A stretch of DNA of 64,000 nucleotides from Sulfobacillus thermotolerans (GTDB taxonomy: Bacteria; Bacillota; Sulfobacillia; Sulfobacillales; Sulfobacillaceae), in the NCBI GenBank assembly GCA_002951815.1, contig CP019454.1, positions 744,001 through 808,000 on the forward strand, given 5' to 3'. The notes under the pieces were generated by a model. That model saw nothing but the letters and a program-made list of their open reading frames with translations, was not told where the DNA came from and made no database searches. Of this stretch, positions 8,605 through 18,394 are shown piece by piece. The translations under genes and the position numbers were made by a program. Position 1 is the first letter of the stretch. Every line of letters begins with the position of its first letter.

Positions 8605-9417
8605 CTAAAATGGGAGAATGCGCTCCGGATGACTATAAACGCTGAGTTCGTGGTTTCTAGCAAAGCCGACCGCCGTAATCCCCAGCGTTTCCGCTAGTTC
8701 AATGCCGAGATTGGTTGGCGCGGCATTGGAAATGATTAAGGGAATGCCCATGCGTCCTGCTTTAAGAATAACTTCGGACGACAGGCGGCCTGAAAACACG
8801 ATAGCCTTGTCCGAAAGGTGAATTTGTTGGCGTAGACAATACCCATAGAGTTTATCCAGGGCATTATGACGTCCAGCATCGGTGCGAATCGTCAACAGTG
8901 TTGCGCCGTAGGCCAATCCGGCGGCGTGCAATCCTCCTGAATGCTGTTGGTGTGTCCACTGGCTAAATTCTTCAAATAATGTGGTCATCGTCTCGGCAGT
9001 AAGCGGATGCGACAAGGGCTCGACCACTAAGGGACTGATATTAGCATCCTCAATGAAATAAAACCCTGGACGTCCTCGCCCACAGCAACTGCTGAGATAG
9101 CGCGTTCCGGTTTGCGTGATACGGGTGGGGTCGAGACCCGGGACTCGCACCCAAATTTGTTGGGTACCCGGATGATGTTGGAAGACCGTGATGGCGTCAG
9201 CCCGGGAAATAAAATTTTCTGAGGCAAGAAAACCCGTCACAAGCTCTTCTAAATCGGTAGGTGTCACTACCATTGTGACAAACTCATGTCCATTGACAAA
9301 GAGAGTTAAAGCCTCTTCCCTGACGACTTCAACCTCTTCGGCCCACCATTGGCCCCCTTGGTAATGGTGGCGGCGAACGTGGGTGATAGATTCGCGCAAT
9401 GATTGTGGTATTGGCAT
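8605..9417 (-). CDS. fdhD: Formate dehydrogenase accessory sulfurtransferase FdhD
   Basis: The 270-residue protein carries the FdhD signature SSCCGRGRPGF (about residue 112) and the C-terminal stretch IVFSGRLSSEVILKAGRMGIPLI. FdhD moves sulfur from a cysteine desulfurase to the molybdenum cofactor of formate dehydrogenases. The ATG at 9417 follows GAGGAGGGG; the frame is open up to 9582 but without a second good start. The CC pair replaces the CxxC of the enterobacterial protein, as I recall from Gram-positive homologues. No formate dehydrogenase gene lies in the window. Confidence 0.92.
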   Translation of the reverse strand: MPIPQSLRESITHVRRHHYQGGQWWAEEVEVVREEALTLFVNGHEFVTMVVTPTDLEELVTGFLASENFISRADAITVFQHHPGTQQIWVRVPGLDPTRITQTGTRYLSSCCGRGRPGFYFIEDANISPLVVEPLSHPLTAETMTTLFEEFSQWTHQQHSGGLHAAGLAYGATLLTIRTDAGRHNALDKLYGYCLRQQIHLSDKAIVFSGRLSSEVILKAGRMGIPLIISNAAPTNLGIELAETLGITAVGFARNHELSVYSHPERILPF

Positions 9418-9504
9418 GATGATGAGACCCCTCCTCTTCGTATTGTACCCTAGCGTGAAAGGTTCTCGTATGGCAAATCCCTGCGGAGGAGGTTGTGCGG
9501 TCGA

Positions 9505-9535
9505 TAAAAAAGAGACCGGATTATACTCCGGTCTC
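9505..9535 (-). terminator. Intrinsic terminator of the diiron protein gene
   Basis: On the minus strand GAGACCGGA pairs with TCCGGTCTC across a 6-base loop, followed by a run of six U. The stop codon of the upstream gene (9521-9523) lies in the loop, so the last codons form the 5' arm of the stem. Confidence 0.88.
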
Positions 9536-10273
9536 AATGCCCAAGCGTTTAACCCACCTTTCAGTATCGAGAGATAAATCATGTAAAAAGTCTTCAGGTT
9601 TCCAATCCAGTACCATCATCGAATCGTACAGTCGATGGCCAATGGCCTCCATGGTTCGGAAGAGATCATCGCGCAGGGCAATGAGCTGTGCCTTATGTTC
9701 GGAGTCCATGGTCGGCAGAACTTTTTCCAGATACCGCTCGGAAAATGCTTGGTGGCGAGCCTCATCTTTAAGGGTTCGGCGCGATAGCCGTCCGACCACG
9801 GTATCAGGGTAACGCTGAAATAGGCCGCCATAAAAGTGTTTGGCAAATAGATCGCTAATTAATATGCCCCAGATCCACTCTGTGGAATCTTTATGACTCA
9901 GAAGCCGGGCATGATATCGAAACATCTCGGGAATGCGGTGGCGGCTTGCCGGCTCTTCCTGAAAGATGTGGTAGAGTTTGTGTAAGTTGCGAAAATGACG
10001 TCCCTCATCTAAGCCCATACTGCTGAGGTATAAGGCTTCCTCATGATGTCCATGGCTTAGCATATCCGGCAGTACCGCACTGACCCCGTACATCGCCGTT
10101 TGCTCTCCCAAATAGACAGGCGTCAGCACCTGGGCGATAGCGTGGCGCAGGTCAGGCGTAATGCGATCTAAATCCCCCCACTCAATAGCGTCGGGGGTCC
10201 ATTGGCCCAGTGTCCCTTTATCAAATAATCGTAGCAATTGATCGTCGGTCAGTTCGGGATTAACTCGTATCAC
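9521..10273 (-). CDS. Ferritin-like diiron protein, oxygenase or desaturase type
   Basis: The product of about 250 residues shows the four-helix diiron pattern E...ExxH...E...ExxH: Glu in YLGEQTAMYG, EGRH, Glu in STEWIWG, and EARH in KDEARHQAF. That arrangement is shared by R2-like ligand-binding oxidases, acyl-ACP desaturases and AurF-like N-oxygenases. The substrate cannot be told. I set the start at GTG 10273 because AAAAGGAG lies 8 bases upstream; a TTG at 10333 has no ribosome site. It is followed by its own terminator, so it is not co-transcribed with fdhD. It is divergent from a DoxX-like gene. Confidence 0.7.
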   Translation of the reverse strand: MIRVNPELTDDQLLRLFDKGTLGQWTPDAIEWGDLDRITPDLRHAIAQVLTPVYLGEQTAMYGVSAVLPDMLSHGHHEEALYLSSMGLDEGRHFRNLHKLYHIFQEEPASRHRIPEMFRYHARLLSHKDSTEWIWGILISDLFAKHFYGGLFQRYPDTVVGRLSRRTLKDEARHQAFSERYLEKVLPTMDSEHKAQLIALRDDLFRTMEAIGHRLYDSMMVLDWKPEDFLHDLSLDTERWVKRLGIETGV

Positions 10274-10438
10274 CTGCGTCAGCTCCTTTTCCACACCATT
10301 ATGGCTAAAATTATCATTTTTGTCGCGGGTCAAATACGCCAGTCCCGGTAGTCTCTTGGGACTATTTTAGCCATAAAACCGCCGAAACGGCAAAACTGCG
10401 TTAAGATCGAACAAGAGGAAAGGCAAGGAGGTGGGCTG

Positions 10439-10864
10439 ATGGCCCGGTATCAGGTAAGCAGTCGGTGGTTGACAGTGCTTCGGCTGATTGACGGTTTATA
10501 TTTCTTTTGGCGGGGAATTTTTAAGCTCTATACCCCGACCAGCGTATGGCTTGTTCCGCGCGTGACGGCCGCTTTGCCGACAACACCCTTGGCCCCTATT
10601 ATCCGCACCTATATTTTTCCCCACGTGGCCACATTCGGCTTGACGGTTGGGATTATTGAATTGGTGTGTGGTGGTCTCTTAGTGCTAGCCCGGGGCGGAC
10701 GCATTCCTCCCATTATATTGGCCGTGTTGAATGGTATCTTCTTTTTAACGTTAGGGTTTAAAGAGCCTCACGATATGGAACTCAACTTATTAATGGGCAC
10801 CATGAATGTGATGTTTGCCAGTACCATTGTTGTTCACCGCAAGCACCGTGAAAAAGCGGCTTAG
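10439..10864 (+). CDS. DoxX/DoxD-like membrane protein
   Basis: The 141-residue protein has four predicted membrane segments (about 10-30, 58-85, 88-108 and 115-133) and the early Arg/Asp-Gly-Tyr-Phe-Trp-Arg-Gly-Phe-Lys pattern common in DoxX-family proteins. DoxD/DoxX proteins include a subunit of the thiosulfate:quinone oxidoreductase of acidophiles, but most members have no proven function. It has a strong AAGGAGGTG site before the ATG. It stands alone, convergent with cydB across an inverted repeat. A thiosulfate role is only a guess because no DoxA partner is here. Confidence 0.6.
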   Translation: MARYQVSSRWLTVLRLIDGLYFFWRGIFKLYTPTSVWLVPRVTAALPTTPLAPIIRTYIFPHVATFGLTVGIIELVCGGLLVLARGGRIPPIILAVLNGIFFLTLGFKEPHDMELNLLMGTMNVMFASTIVVHRKHREKAA

Positions 10865-10882
10865 AATGGGCTCTTATGATGA

Positions 10883-10913
10883 AGAGGGACCCAAGGCAAA
10901 CCTGGGTCCCTCT
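10883..10913. terminator. Strong inverted repeat between two convergent genes
   Basis: An 11-bp perfect stem (AGAGGGACCCA with TGGGTCCCTCT) with a 9-base loop sits between the stops of the DoxX-like gene and cydB. Neither side has a T run, so it may act as a transcript end or stabiliser rather than a classical terminator. Confidence 0.55.
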
Positions 10914-10924
10914 GTGCGGCAGGG

Positions 10925-11926
10925 TTAGTATTCCAAGTGTTGTTCGGGCGTAATGCGCTTGCGGAAGACCCAGTAGGTCCACGCTTGATACGCTAAGACA
11001 ATAGGCACCATGGTTAACGCAACAATGGTCATGACATGCAGCGTGTACGGATTGGCCGCAGCTGACGTCACGGTCAAGTCATAGCGGGCACCTAAAGTCG
11101 ACACCATGACATGAGGGAACAGTCCCAAAAAGAATGCGGCTGTACTCAGCGCAATCATAACGGATTGCCACAAAAATGCCGTGCCTTGTTTTTTGTCTAC
11201 GACGAAGCGGGCGACAAGCAGACTAATCCAGCCTAAAAGACTGATGGTGAAATACCAAGGACGATGGCCTAAGGCGGGCATGCGCATTGTCCATACCATG
11301 AAGACAGCCGCTAACACTAACGCTGTGGTTAATAACGGTTTGGCAACGCGAACGGCTGCATCGCGTAACGGGCCAGCCGTTTTCAGCGCAAGGAAGGTAG
11401 CGCCTTGGGCGAGAAACAAGGTTAGACTCAACAATCCTGCCCATACGGTATACGGACGGAGAAGGCTAAAAAATCCCCCAACGTCGTTCATTTGGGCGTT
11501 AATGGGCACGCCTTCGAGAAAATTGGCAAACGCCACGCCCCATAGCAACGCAGGCAAGAAGCTGCCTACGGTCATGATAATGTCCCAACGCTTGCGCCAC
11601 GCGGGGCTTTGGTCTTTGCTGCGGTACTCAATAGCAACGCCCCGGAAAATGAGGCCGACCAGCATGAGCACAAGTGCGAGATAAAATCCACTGAATAAGG
11701 TTGCATACCAGAACGGGAACGCCGCAAATAGGGCACCACCTGCGGTCACCAACCAGACTTCGTTGCCGGACCACAAGGGTCCGATGGTATTCAGCGCCAT
11801 GCGCCGTTCGGTATCATTATGACTAATGAAGGAATATAGCATCCCGACGCCGTAATCAAATCCTTCAAGGATGAAATATCCGGTAAACAACACAGCAATG
11901 AGGATAAACCATATTGTCGGTAACAT
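10925..11926 (-). CDS. cydB: Cytochrome bd ubiquinol oxidase subunit II (copy 1)
   Basis: The 333-residue membrane protein starts with the CydB motif ILEGFDYGVGMLY and has FSGFYLALVLMLVGLIFRGVAIEYRS, both family hallmarks. With CydA it forms the high-affinity quinol oxidase that reduces oxygen to water. ATG 11926 has AGGAGGG upstream; an earlier in-frame ATG at 11962 lacks a site. It lies 36 bases after cydA on the minus strand. No cydDC genes accompany this copy. It is a clear paralogue of the copy at 58505. Confidence 0.95.
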   Translation of the reverse strand: MLPTIWFILIAVLFTGYFILEGFDYGVGMLYSFISHNDTERRMALNTIGPLWSGNEVWLVTAGGALFAAFPFWYATLFSGFYLALVLMLVGLIFRGVAIEYRSKDQSPAWRKRWDIIMTVGSFLPALLWGVAFANFLEGVPINAQMNDVGGFFSLLRPYTVWAGLLSLTLFLAQGATFLALKTAGPLRDAAVRVAKPLLTTALVLAAVFMVWTMRMPALGHRPWYFTISLLGWISLLVARFVVDKKQGTAFLWQSVMIALSTAAFFLGLFPHVMVSTLGARYDLTVTSAAANPYTLHVMTIVALTMVPIVLAYQAWTYWVFRKRITPEQHLEY

Positions 11927-11962
11927 GATAGACTCCCTCCTGTTTGTATCCGCTGATGGCAC

Positions 11963-13360
11963 TTACGACCCAATAAACATCATCGGAGACGTGCTCTCCA
12001 CACTTTGAGCATTGTCTGTGGGGTCGATGCCGATAATCGTATACTTGCGGAACAAGTAGATTGCGGAGACGGCCATGAATCCATAGACCACGGCAAAGGT
12101 AATCAGGGATACGACAATGTCACTTTCTGACACGCTGCTGGGGGAGGAGACACCGTTGGCGGTGCGTAATAGGCCGTAGACGACCCATGGTTGTCGTCCC
12201 ACCTCGGTCATAATCCATCCGGCGGTATTGGCCAGGTAGGGAAGAATGAGACTCCATTCCAGCACTTTCAAAAACCAGCGCTTGTTGGTAAAGCGTGAGT
12301 GGCGCAGCAAATAGACCGCATATGCTGCGAAGACAAGCATCAAGGTTCCAGCAAAAATCATGGTGCGGAAGGCATAATACGTCGGGGCAACGGGCGGGAT
12401 ATAATTACCGGGCCCATATTTTTTGACGTATTCGGCTTGCACTTGGTGAATGCCTTGAACAGAGCCACTGAGCCGTTTGTAGGCTAATATGGTCAGCATA
12501 TCGGGAATTTTAATGTTGAATTCGTCCTTTTGGGCTTTGGTGTTGACCACACTAATCACGCTCCACGGGGCGTGGACGGAACTGGTATTCCACAAAGCCT
12601 CGGCCGCTGCAAGCTTCATGGGCTGTGATTTGACGAGGTGACTGGCTTGCATATCGCCTACGACAATCACCAGAACGGCCGAAATGAGACCAACAATGGA
12701 GGCCACGCGGAACGATTTTTTAAAGCTCTCAACGTGTTGGCCTCTTAAGAGATGAAAGGCACTAATGGCTAACATGAAGAACGAGGCGCTCAAGTAAGCG
12801 GCTAAAATCGTATGCGGGAATTCAACCCAAAGCTGGGGATTGGTCAATAACGCCCCAAAGCTGTCCATTTGAGCATGGCCATTGACAATTTGATAGCCCA
12901 CGGGTTCTTGCATAAACGAGTTGGCGGTCAGAATCCAAAAACCTGAAATCATGGTACCTGCGGCCACTAACCAAATCGATAGTAGGTGCAACTTTTTGGA
13001 TATGCGGTCCCACCCAAAATTCCAGACGCCAATAAACGTCGACTCCATAAAAAAGGCTAATAACGCTTCGACGGCCAGTGGCGCCCCAAAGATATCACCA
13101 ACAAACCGTGAATAGTTCGCCCAGTCTAGACCAAATTGAAATTCTTGAAGCAGACCTGTCACCACACCGACGGCAAAGTTGATGAGGAATAAACGCCCCC
13201 AGAATTGTAGAAGGGGCCGGTAGTCTTCGTTGCCCGTTCGTACGTAAATACTTTCCAGAATGGCAATGAGAAATGCCAGGCCAATAGTGATTGGCACAAA
13301 TAAAAAGTGATACACGGTCGTTACGCCAAACTGCAGGCGCGCAAACCCCAATTGGTCCAT
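11963..13360 (-). CDS. cydA: Cytochrome bd ubiquinol oxidase subunit I (copy 1)
   Basis: The 465-residue protein has the CydA quinol-site motif GWIMTEVGRQPWVVYG near residue 370, the heme-ligand His in VTTVYHFLFVPITIG near the N-terminus, and a short Q-loop (GIHQVQAEYVKKYGPGNYIPP is split over two segments) as in Gram-positive enzymes. It carries hemes b558, b595 and d. ATG 13360 follows GAGGAGGG; upstream in-frame codons have no ribosome site. It forms an operon with cydB and is divergent from lepA. I see no Rex-like operator in its upstream region, in contrast to copy 2. Confidence 0.96.
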   Translation of the reverse strand: MDQLGFARLQFGVTTVYHFLFVPITIGLAFLIAILESIYVRTGNEDYRPLLQFWGRLFLINFAVGVVTGLLQEFQFGLDWANYSRFVGDIFGAPLAVEALLAFFMESTFIGVWNFGWDRISKKLHLLSIWLVAAGTMISGFWILTANSFMQEPVGYQIVNGHAQMDSFGALLTNPQLWVEFPHTILAAYLSASFFMLAISAFHLLRGQHVESFKKSFRVASIVGLISAVLVIVVGDMQASHLVKSQPMKLAAAEALWNTSSVHAPWSVISVVNTKAQKDEFNIKIPDMLTILAYKRLSGSVQGIHQVQAEYVKKYGPGNYIPPVAPTYYAFRTMIFAGTLMLVFAAYAVYLLRHSRFTNKRWFLKVLEWSLILPYLANTAGWIMTEVGRQPWVVYGLLRTANGVSSPSSVSESDIVVSLITFAVVYGFMAVSAIYLFRKYTIIGIDPTDNAQSVESTSPMMFIGS

Positions 13361-13622
13361 CACACACCCTCCTCGAAATAACAGCCTATGCATGGCCGGT
13401 ATCCTTAGCATAAAAAGTCATGGGGGAGCAAGGAATGGACGTTTGTCGTAAAATGGCCAGACCATGAGGTCCGGGGGGTGTGGTGACAAAGAACTACATC
13501 AAAGGGTTAAGACCTCCAAAGCCCCCAAGGGGCATTGTTTCGGTAAGGGCTCGCGTCGCTTTTCATGCACCACGGAAATCGTTAAGATAATAAGGATACG
13601 GACCAAACGGTGGAGGGCTAGT

Positions 13623-15419
13623 GTGAAACAGTCGGATATCCGCAACTTCTCGATTATTGCTCATATAGATCACGGTAAAAGTACGTTGGCAGACCGGCTT
13701 ATTGAGACCACCGGCGCGTTGACGAAAAGAGAAATGGCGCCGCAAGTTCTGGACTCCATGGATCTCGAACGGGAGCGTGGCATTACGATTAAGGCGCAGG
13801 CCGTTCGTCTGGACTATCAGAGTCAAGGACATCTCTATGAGCTGAACCTCATCGATACGCCGGGCCATGTGGACTTTACTTATGAGGTGTCGCGGGCGTT
13901 ACAGGCTTGCGAGGGGGCTCTTTTAGTGATTGATGCCGCCCAAGGCGTTGAGGCTCAGACGCTGGCCAACTTATATTTGGCGTTGGAGCATGATTTAACG
14001 GTGATTCCTGTCATTAACAAAATTGATTTGCCGAATGCCGATCCGGACCGGGTCCGCGAGGAACTGATAGAAATTGGCTTAGATGGAACCGAAGCGATTT
14101 TAGTATCCGCTAAGCAAGGCATCGGCATTGCCGAAGCGCTTGATGCGATTGTTGAACGGATTGCCCCTCCCCGAGGCGACAGCCAGGGGCCGCTTAGGGC
14201 TTTGATTTTTGATTCTCGCTTTGACAGTTACAAAGGGGTGTTGGTCTATATCCGCGTGGTCGACGGCGCGTTGAAGGTGGGCGACCGGGTGCGGTTCATG
14301 GCTAATGGTGCGGAATTTGATGTGACCGAGATTGGAGTATTTCGGCCACATCCGGTGGCCGTATCGGAATTGCAAACGGGAGAGGTGGGATTTTTTGCCG
14401 CCGCCATTAAAACCGTTCAAGACACGCGCGTTGGGGATACCGTGACGTTGGCCGCCAATCCGGCAAAAGAATCATTGCCGGGCTACCGTCCTGCGCAGCC
14501 GATGGTGTTTTCGGGCCTTTATCCCGTCGATACCAATGAATACGGCCGTCTGCGTGAGGCGTTGGAAAAATTGCAGCTCAATGACGCAGCCTTGACGTTT
14601 GAGCCAGAGACCTCGGCAGCTTTGGGTTTCGGTTTTCGCGCGGGATTTTTGGGGTTACTTCATTTGGATGTCATTCAAGAGCGGCTCGAGCGTGAATACA
14701 ACATTTCTTTGATTACAACTGCACCTAACGTCGTATATCAGGTCCAACTGGTGAATGGCGAGCAGATTCGTGTGGACAATCCGGCTTTAATGCCGGTCGC
14801 TGGCGACATTGTAGAGATTCAAGAACCGGTCGTAACGGCGAGCATCATTACACCAAGCGATTATATTGGGGCCGTCATGGAATTGGCCCAAGAACGGCGC
14901 GGTGTCTATAAAGATCTTTCATACATCGACAGCCAACGTGCCATGCTGACATATCAATTGCCCTTGGCGGAGATTATGTATGATTTCTTTGACCAGCTGA
15001 AAAGCCGTACCCGTGGGTATGCCTCCTTCGATTATCAGTGGAGCGGATATGTTCCAGCCGACTTGGTGCGTTTGGACATTTTAATTAATGGCGAAGTCGT
15101 CGATGCGTTCTCGATCATTGTGCATCGCGATAAGGCATATCATCGGGGACGGGCTTTAGTGGAAAAATTACGGGATTTGATTCCCCGGCAGCTTTTTGAA
15201 GTGCCGTTGCAGGCGTCTATTGGTGGGCGCGTCATTGCTCGCGAAACGGTCCGTGCGATGCGCAAGGATGTCTTGGCTAAATGCTACGGTGGGGATATTA
15301 GCCGGAAGCGCAAACTGTTGGAAAAACAAAAAGAGGGTAAAAAGCGGATGAAATCGGTGGGGAGTGTCGATATTCCCCAAGAAGCCTTTATGGCCATCTT
15401 GCGGGTGGAAGACAAGTGA
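13623..15419 (+). CDS. lepA: Elongation factor 4 (LepA)
   Basis: The 598-residue GTPase starts with [19 protein letters not shown], the LepA N-terminus, with the P-loop AHIDHGKS and DTPGHVDF for switch II. The C-terminal LepA-specific domain ends in [20 protein letters not shown]. LepA acts on stalled or mis-translocated ribosomes. GTG 13623 lies behind GGTGGAGGG; the frame is open up to 13464 but that part is not family-like. The stop overlaps the hemW start as GTGA. The order lepA-hemW-hrcA is conserved in Firmicutes. Confidence 0.97.
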   Translation: MKQSDIRNFSIIAHIDHGKSTLADRLIETTGALTKREMAPQVLDSMDLERERGITIKAQAVRLDYQSQGHLYELNLIDTPGHVDFTYEVSRALQACEGALLVIDAAQGVEAQTLANLYLALEHDLTVIPVINKIDLPNADPDRVREELIEIGLDGTEAILVSAKQGIGIAEALDAIVERIAPPRGDSQGPLRALIFDSRFDSYKGVLVYIRVVDGALKVGDRVRFMANGAEFDVTEIGVFRPHPVAVSELQTGEVGFFAAAIKTVQDTRVGDTVTLAANPAKESLPGYRPAQPMVFSGLYPVDTNEYGRLREALEKLQLNDAALTFEPETSAALGFGFRAGFLGLLHLDVIQERLEREYNISLITTAPNVVYQVQLVNGEQIRVDNPALMPVAGDIVEIQEPVVTASIITPSDYIGAVMELAQERRGVYKDLSYIDSQRAMLTYQLPLAEIMYDFFDQLKSRTRGYASFDYQWSGYVPADLVRLDILINGEVVDAFSIIVHRDKAYHRGRALVEKLRDLIPRQLFEVPLQASIGGRVIARETVRAMRKDVLAKCYGGDISRKRKLLEKQKEGKKRMKSVGSVDIPQEAFMAILRVEDK

Positions 15420-16585
15420 CGGATCCGGCCATCAACCACTGGGGCCTTTATGTGCATATTCCTTTCTGTCAATCCCGTTGCACGTATTGTGATTTTAACA
15501 CCGTTACAGGGATGGGCGAACAAGATCATGCCGTATATATGAAGGCCTTGATGCGAGAGTGGGAACGCATAGAAGACGTTCCAAGTGGCCCCTTAGTCTC
15601 GATTTTCTTTGGCGGGGGCACGCCGTCTTTAGTGAGTCCTGACCACATTGGAGAGCTGTTGCACGTGGTGTTGACAAGCCCTCTTACGGTATCCTCTGAC
15701 CTCGAGGTTACCATGGAGGCTAATCCTGGAACGGTGGACAAAAAGCGTCTTGAGGCCTACCGGAACGCGGGCGTGAATCGACTATCCTTAGGAGTTCAGG
15801 CGTTGCAGGATCATCATTTGAAGCGCTTGAATCGCATTCACTCGGCAAAGGATGCTCGCGATGCGGTATCTGCGGCCCGTGCCGCGGGCTTTTCCAATAT
15901 CAGTCTGGACTTGATTTATGGATTGTCCCAACAGACCATGGCGGAGTGGCACGAGACTTTGGACGCCGCATGCCAATTGGAACCGGACCACATTTCCATG
16001 TACCAGCTTCAAATTGAGGAAGGGACGCCCTTGGCGACGCAACTGAAAAAGGGGCAGGTGACGTTACCACTGTCCGACACGACAGCCGACATGGCCGATT
16101 ATGGTCGCGATTTTATGGAACGGGCCGGGCTTGAACGCTATGAAATTTCCAATTATGCCCGAAATGGCCGGTGGTCGCGTCATAACCGGCTCTATTGGAC
16201 CATGAACCCCTACTTGGCGTTGGGGGCAGGGGCGCACGGATACTGGCACGGACGGCGTTGGTGGAACGTGCGCGGGGTTAGGCGCTATATCGAAGCATCT
16301 TTAGCCGGCGAGTCTGTTGAAGCAGGAGCGGAGCCGTTAGCACGGCCCGAAGAGATGCGAGAATACGTCTGGTTAGGGTTGCGGGAGTGCCAAGGATTTT
16401 CGCGATCGCGCTTTGTGCGCCGTTTTGGCGTCGTGCCGGAAGCACTCTTTGGGCGTACGCTGGGGCGCCTTCTTCAGCAAGGCCTCATCGAGCGTGATGG
16501 AGACCGGATTCGGTTGTCAGCGCGGGGATTTGACGTGGCCAACTACGTATTTCGAGAATTTGTCGAGGAGACGGCAAGTGCTTGA
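15416..16585 (+). CDS. hemW: Radical SAM heme chaperone HemW
   Basis: The 389-residue protein has the CxxxCxxC iron-sulfur motif CQSRCTYC (about 19-26), the FFGGGTPSL stretch and the HemW/HemN core [14 protein letters not shown]. HemW-type proteins bind heme and are now seen as heme chaperones rather than coproporphyrinogen oxidases; true HemN has an extra N-terminal Cys pattern not seen here. It starts at a GTG that overlaps the lepA stop. Its own stop TGA lies in the -35 box of the hrcA promoter. Confidence 0.9.
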   Translation: MTDPAINHWGLYVHIPFCQSRCTYCDFNTVTGMGEQDHAVYMKALMREWERIEDVPSGPLVSIFFGGGTPSLVSPDHIGELLHVVLTSPLTVSSDLEVTMEANPGTVDKKRLEAYRNAGVNRLSLGVQALQDHHLKRLNRIHSAKDARDAVSAARAAGFSNISLDLIYGLSQQTMAEWHETLDAACQLEPDHISMYQLQIEEGTPLATQLKKGQVTLPLSDTTADMADYGRDFMERAGLERYEISNYARNGRWSRHNRLYWTMNPYLALGAGAHGYWHGRRWWNVRGVRRYIEASLAGESVEAGAEPLARPEEMREYVWLGLRECQGFSRSRFVRRFGVVPEALFGRTLGRLLQQGLIERDGDRIRLSARGFDVANYVFREFVEETASA

Positions 16586-16611
16586 CAGTGATTGTAGACG
16601 CACGCTATTTT
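16582..16611 (+). promoter_or_regulatory. Sigma-A type promoter of the hrcA operon
   Basis: TTGACA (16582-16587) and TATTTT (16606-16611) are spaced by 18 bases; transcription would begin near 16618, about 10 bases before the CIRCE operator. Confidence 0.8.
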
Positions 16612-16626
16612 AGCTAGTAGGATACG

Positions 16627-16653
16627 TTAGCACTCGTGTGGTTAGAGTGCTAA
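16627..16653 (+). promoter_or_regulatory. CIRCE operator (HrcA binding site)
   Basis: TTAGCACTC, a 9-base spacer and GAGTGCTAA form a perfect copy of the CIRCE consensus. It lies between the promoter and the hrcA start, where HrcA binding represses the heat shock operon. Confidence 0.98.
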
Positions 16654-16673
16654 TTCGGGTGGGAGGTGACAAC

Positions 16674-17690
16674 ATGGATGCGAGAAAACGCAGCATTTTG
16701 CAGGTGCTGACCGAGGACTATATTCTCTCAGCAGAACCTGTGGGCTCGAGGACACTGGCACGCAAATATAATCTGGGAATTAGTCCTGCGACGATTCGTA
16801 ATGAAATGGCGGATTTGGAAGACTGGGGCTTTCTTGAACAGCCGCATACGTCAGCGGGACGTGTGCCGTCTGATAAAGGATATCGTTTTTATGTGGATGA
16901 ATTGATGGCGCGGCCTGCGATTGGCCACGATTTGCTAGAACGCATTCGGGCAACCTATCAATCGCGCATTCGCGAATTGGAATGGTTTGTGCATCAGACG
17001 GCGCGGCTTGTCAGTGATATTACAGGCTATCCTTCGATTGTGCTGGCACCATCTTGGGAACTCGGCATTTTTTCAGCGCTGCGTTTTGTCCGTCTGGGCC
17101 CGGACCAGGCGCTCCTTATCATGCGTACGGAAGATGGGTTGACGCAAAACCGTACGGTCTCCATTCCATCTGAACTCAGTTTAGCGCAATTAAATGAACT
17201 GGCCCTGGAATTTTCCCGAGAATTTTCGGGCATGGCGATACGGGACTTGCAGAATTATATTCTAGACCCGTTGTCGACGAGCCTTAAGCAGCATTGGTCT
17301 TTGTGGAAGTCGGCTTTAGGTTGGCTAGCCCGCGATGGTAGCGACGAGGAACGCATGACCCTGGCGGGCCCCTTAAACATCTTAAATTACCCGGAATTTA
17401 ATGACATCGAGAAGGTTCGTCGGGTTCTGGGATTTTTAGAGCAAGATAAGGCTGTCGAGCAAATGGCCCAAACTCATCCCATGACGGGCGGGGTAACCGT
17501 GCTGATCGGCACGGAGACATCGGTTGCAGACATCCAAGACTGCAGTGTTGTGACGGCCACCTACCAAATGGGAGAACGAATCGTCGGGCAGGTGATGGTG
17601 GTCGGGCCGCGGCGTATGCAGTATGCTTATGTGATGACCGTGTTAGAGGTCGTATCGGACGAATTGTCCCAAGCCTTGCGGTGGGCGTGA
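16674..17690 (+). CDS. hrcA: Heat-inducible transcription repressor HrcA
   Basis: The 338-residue protein begins MDARKRSILQVLTEDYILSAEPVG, the winged helix DNA-binding domain, followed by the SPATIRNEMADLE recognition region and the HrcA core domain. HrcA binds CIRCE and is released on heat or when chaperones are titrated. I chose ATG 16674 because it follows an ideal GGAGGTGA; the frame is open from 16638. It leads the operon with grpE and dnaJ and controls itself through the perfect CIRCE upstream. Confidence 0.97.
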   Translation: MDARKRSILQVLTEDYILSAEPVGSRTLARKYNLGISPATIRNEMADLEDWGFLEQPHTSAGRVPSDKGYRFYVDELMARPAIGHDLLERIRATYQSRIRELEWFVHQTARLVSDITGYPSIVLAPSWELGIFSALRFVRLGPDQALLIMRTEDGLTQNRTVSIPSELSLAQLNELALEFSREFSGMAIRDLQNYILDPLSTSLKQHWSLWKSALGWLARDGSDEERMTLAGPLNILNYPEFNDIEKVRRVLGFLEQDKAVEQMAQTHPMTGGVTVLIGTETSVADIQDCSVVTATYQMGERIVGQVMVVGPRRMQYAYVMTVLEVVSDELSQALRWA

Positions 17691-17764
17691 CAGCGAAAAG
17701 CGCGTATGAGGCGACACCGGTTGGGTGTAGCATAAGGTAGAATGTGAGAAGGAGAGGATTATCG

Positions 17765-18346
17765 ATGGCTGACGAACGTGAGATATCCCAGGAAGAGCCG
17801 GAAACCGTGGAATCTCAAGAGATGGAGCAAGAGACTGCGGATTCTCAAGAGCCTCAGGAGGATGCAACGAATTGGCAGCAAGTGGCCCAAGATCGCTACG
17901 ATCAATTAGTGCGGCTTCAGGCCGATTTTGATAATTTTCGGCGGCGGATGGATCGAGAGCGAGAAGAACTAAGGGGATTTGTCACGGGTGCAATTTTGAA
18001 AGATTTTCTACCCGTTTACGATAACTTAGAGCGGGCACTCAAGTATATGCCGGAAGAAGGCGAAGCAAAAGCTTGGCGAGCAGGGTTAGAAATGACCCTA
18101 AAGGGATTTAATGAAGTGTTCACTCGGTTTGGTGTCACCCCCATTGAAACCGTTGGGTTGCCTTTTGATCCCCGGGTTCATGAGGCGGTCCAGCAGGTGG
18201 ACAGTGCCGAGCCTGAGGGGACAATCGTTGAAGAGTTGCTCAAAGGGTTCCAATGGCGGGAGCAGGTCCTCCGGGCTAGTTTGGTTAAAGTATCGACAGG
18301 GCAAGGCGCTTCGGTCAGCACAGAAGAAGAAGCATTACCGGAGTAA
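17765..18346 (+). CDS. grpE: Nucleotide exchange factor GrpE
   Basis: The 193-residue protein has an acidic, Gln/Glu-rich N-terminal tail (about 1-40), a long helix with LQADFDNFRRRMDRE, and the C-terminal beta domain with PFDPRVHEAVQ. GrpE speeds ADP release from DnaK. ATG 17765 is preceded by AAGGAGAGG; an upstream in-frame ATG at 17744 has no site. It follows hrcA by 74 bases and precedes dnaJ by 48. The dnaK gene, its direct partner and usual neighbour here, is missing from this position. Confidence 0.95.
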   Translation: MADEREISQEEPETVESQEMEQETADSQEPQEDATNWQQVAQDRYDQLVRLQADFDNFRRRMDREREELRGFVTGAILKDFLPVYDNLERALKYMPEEGEAKAWRAGLEMTLKGFNEVFTRFGVTPIETVGLPFDPRVHEAVQQVDSAEPEGTIVEELLKGFQWREQVLRASLVKVSTGQGASVSTEEEALPE

Positions 18347-18394
18347 CGGGATAGCGATGTCAGGGACTGGCATTACGAGGAGGGATATCAAGTA

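Noticed and set aside
11181-11684. 167-codon plus-strand open frame
   Set aside because: It is antisense to cydB, which is a certain gene, and has no family features.
13361-13622. Rex site before cydAB copy 1
   Set aside because: No TGTGAA/TTCACA inverted repeat was found in the gap.
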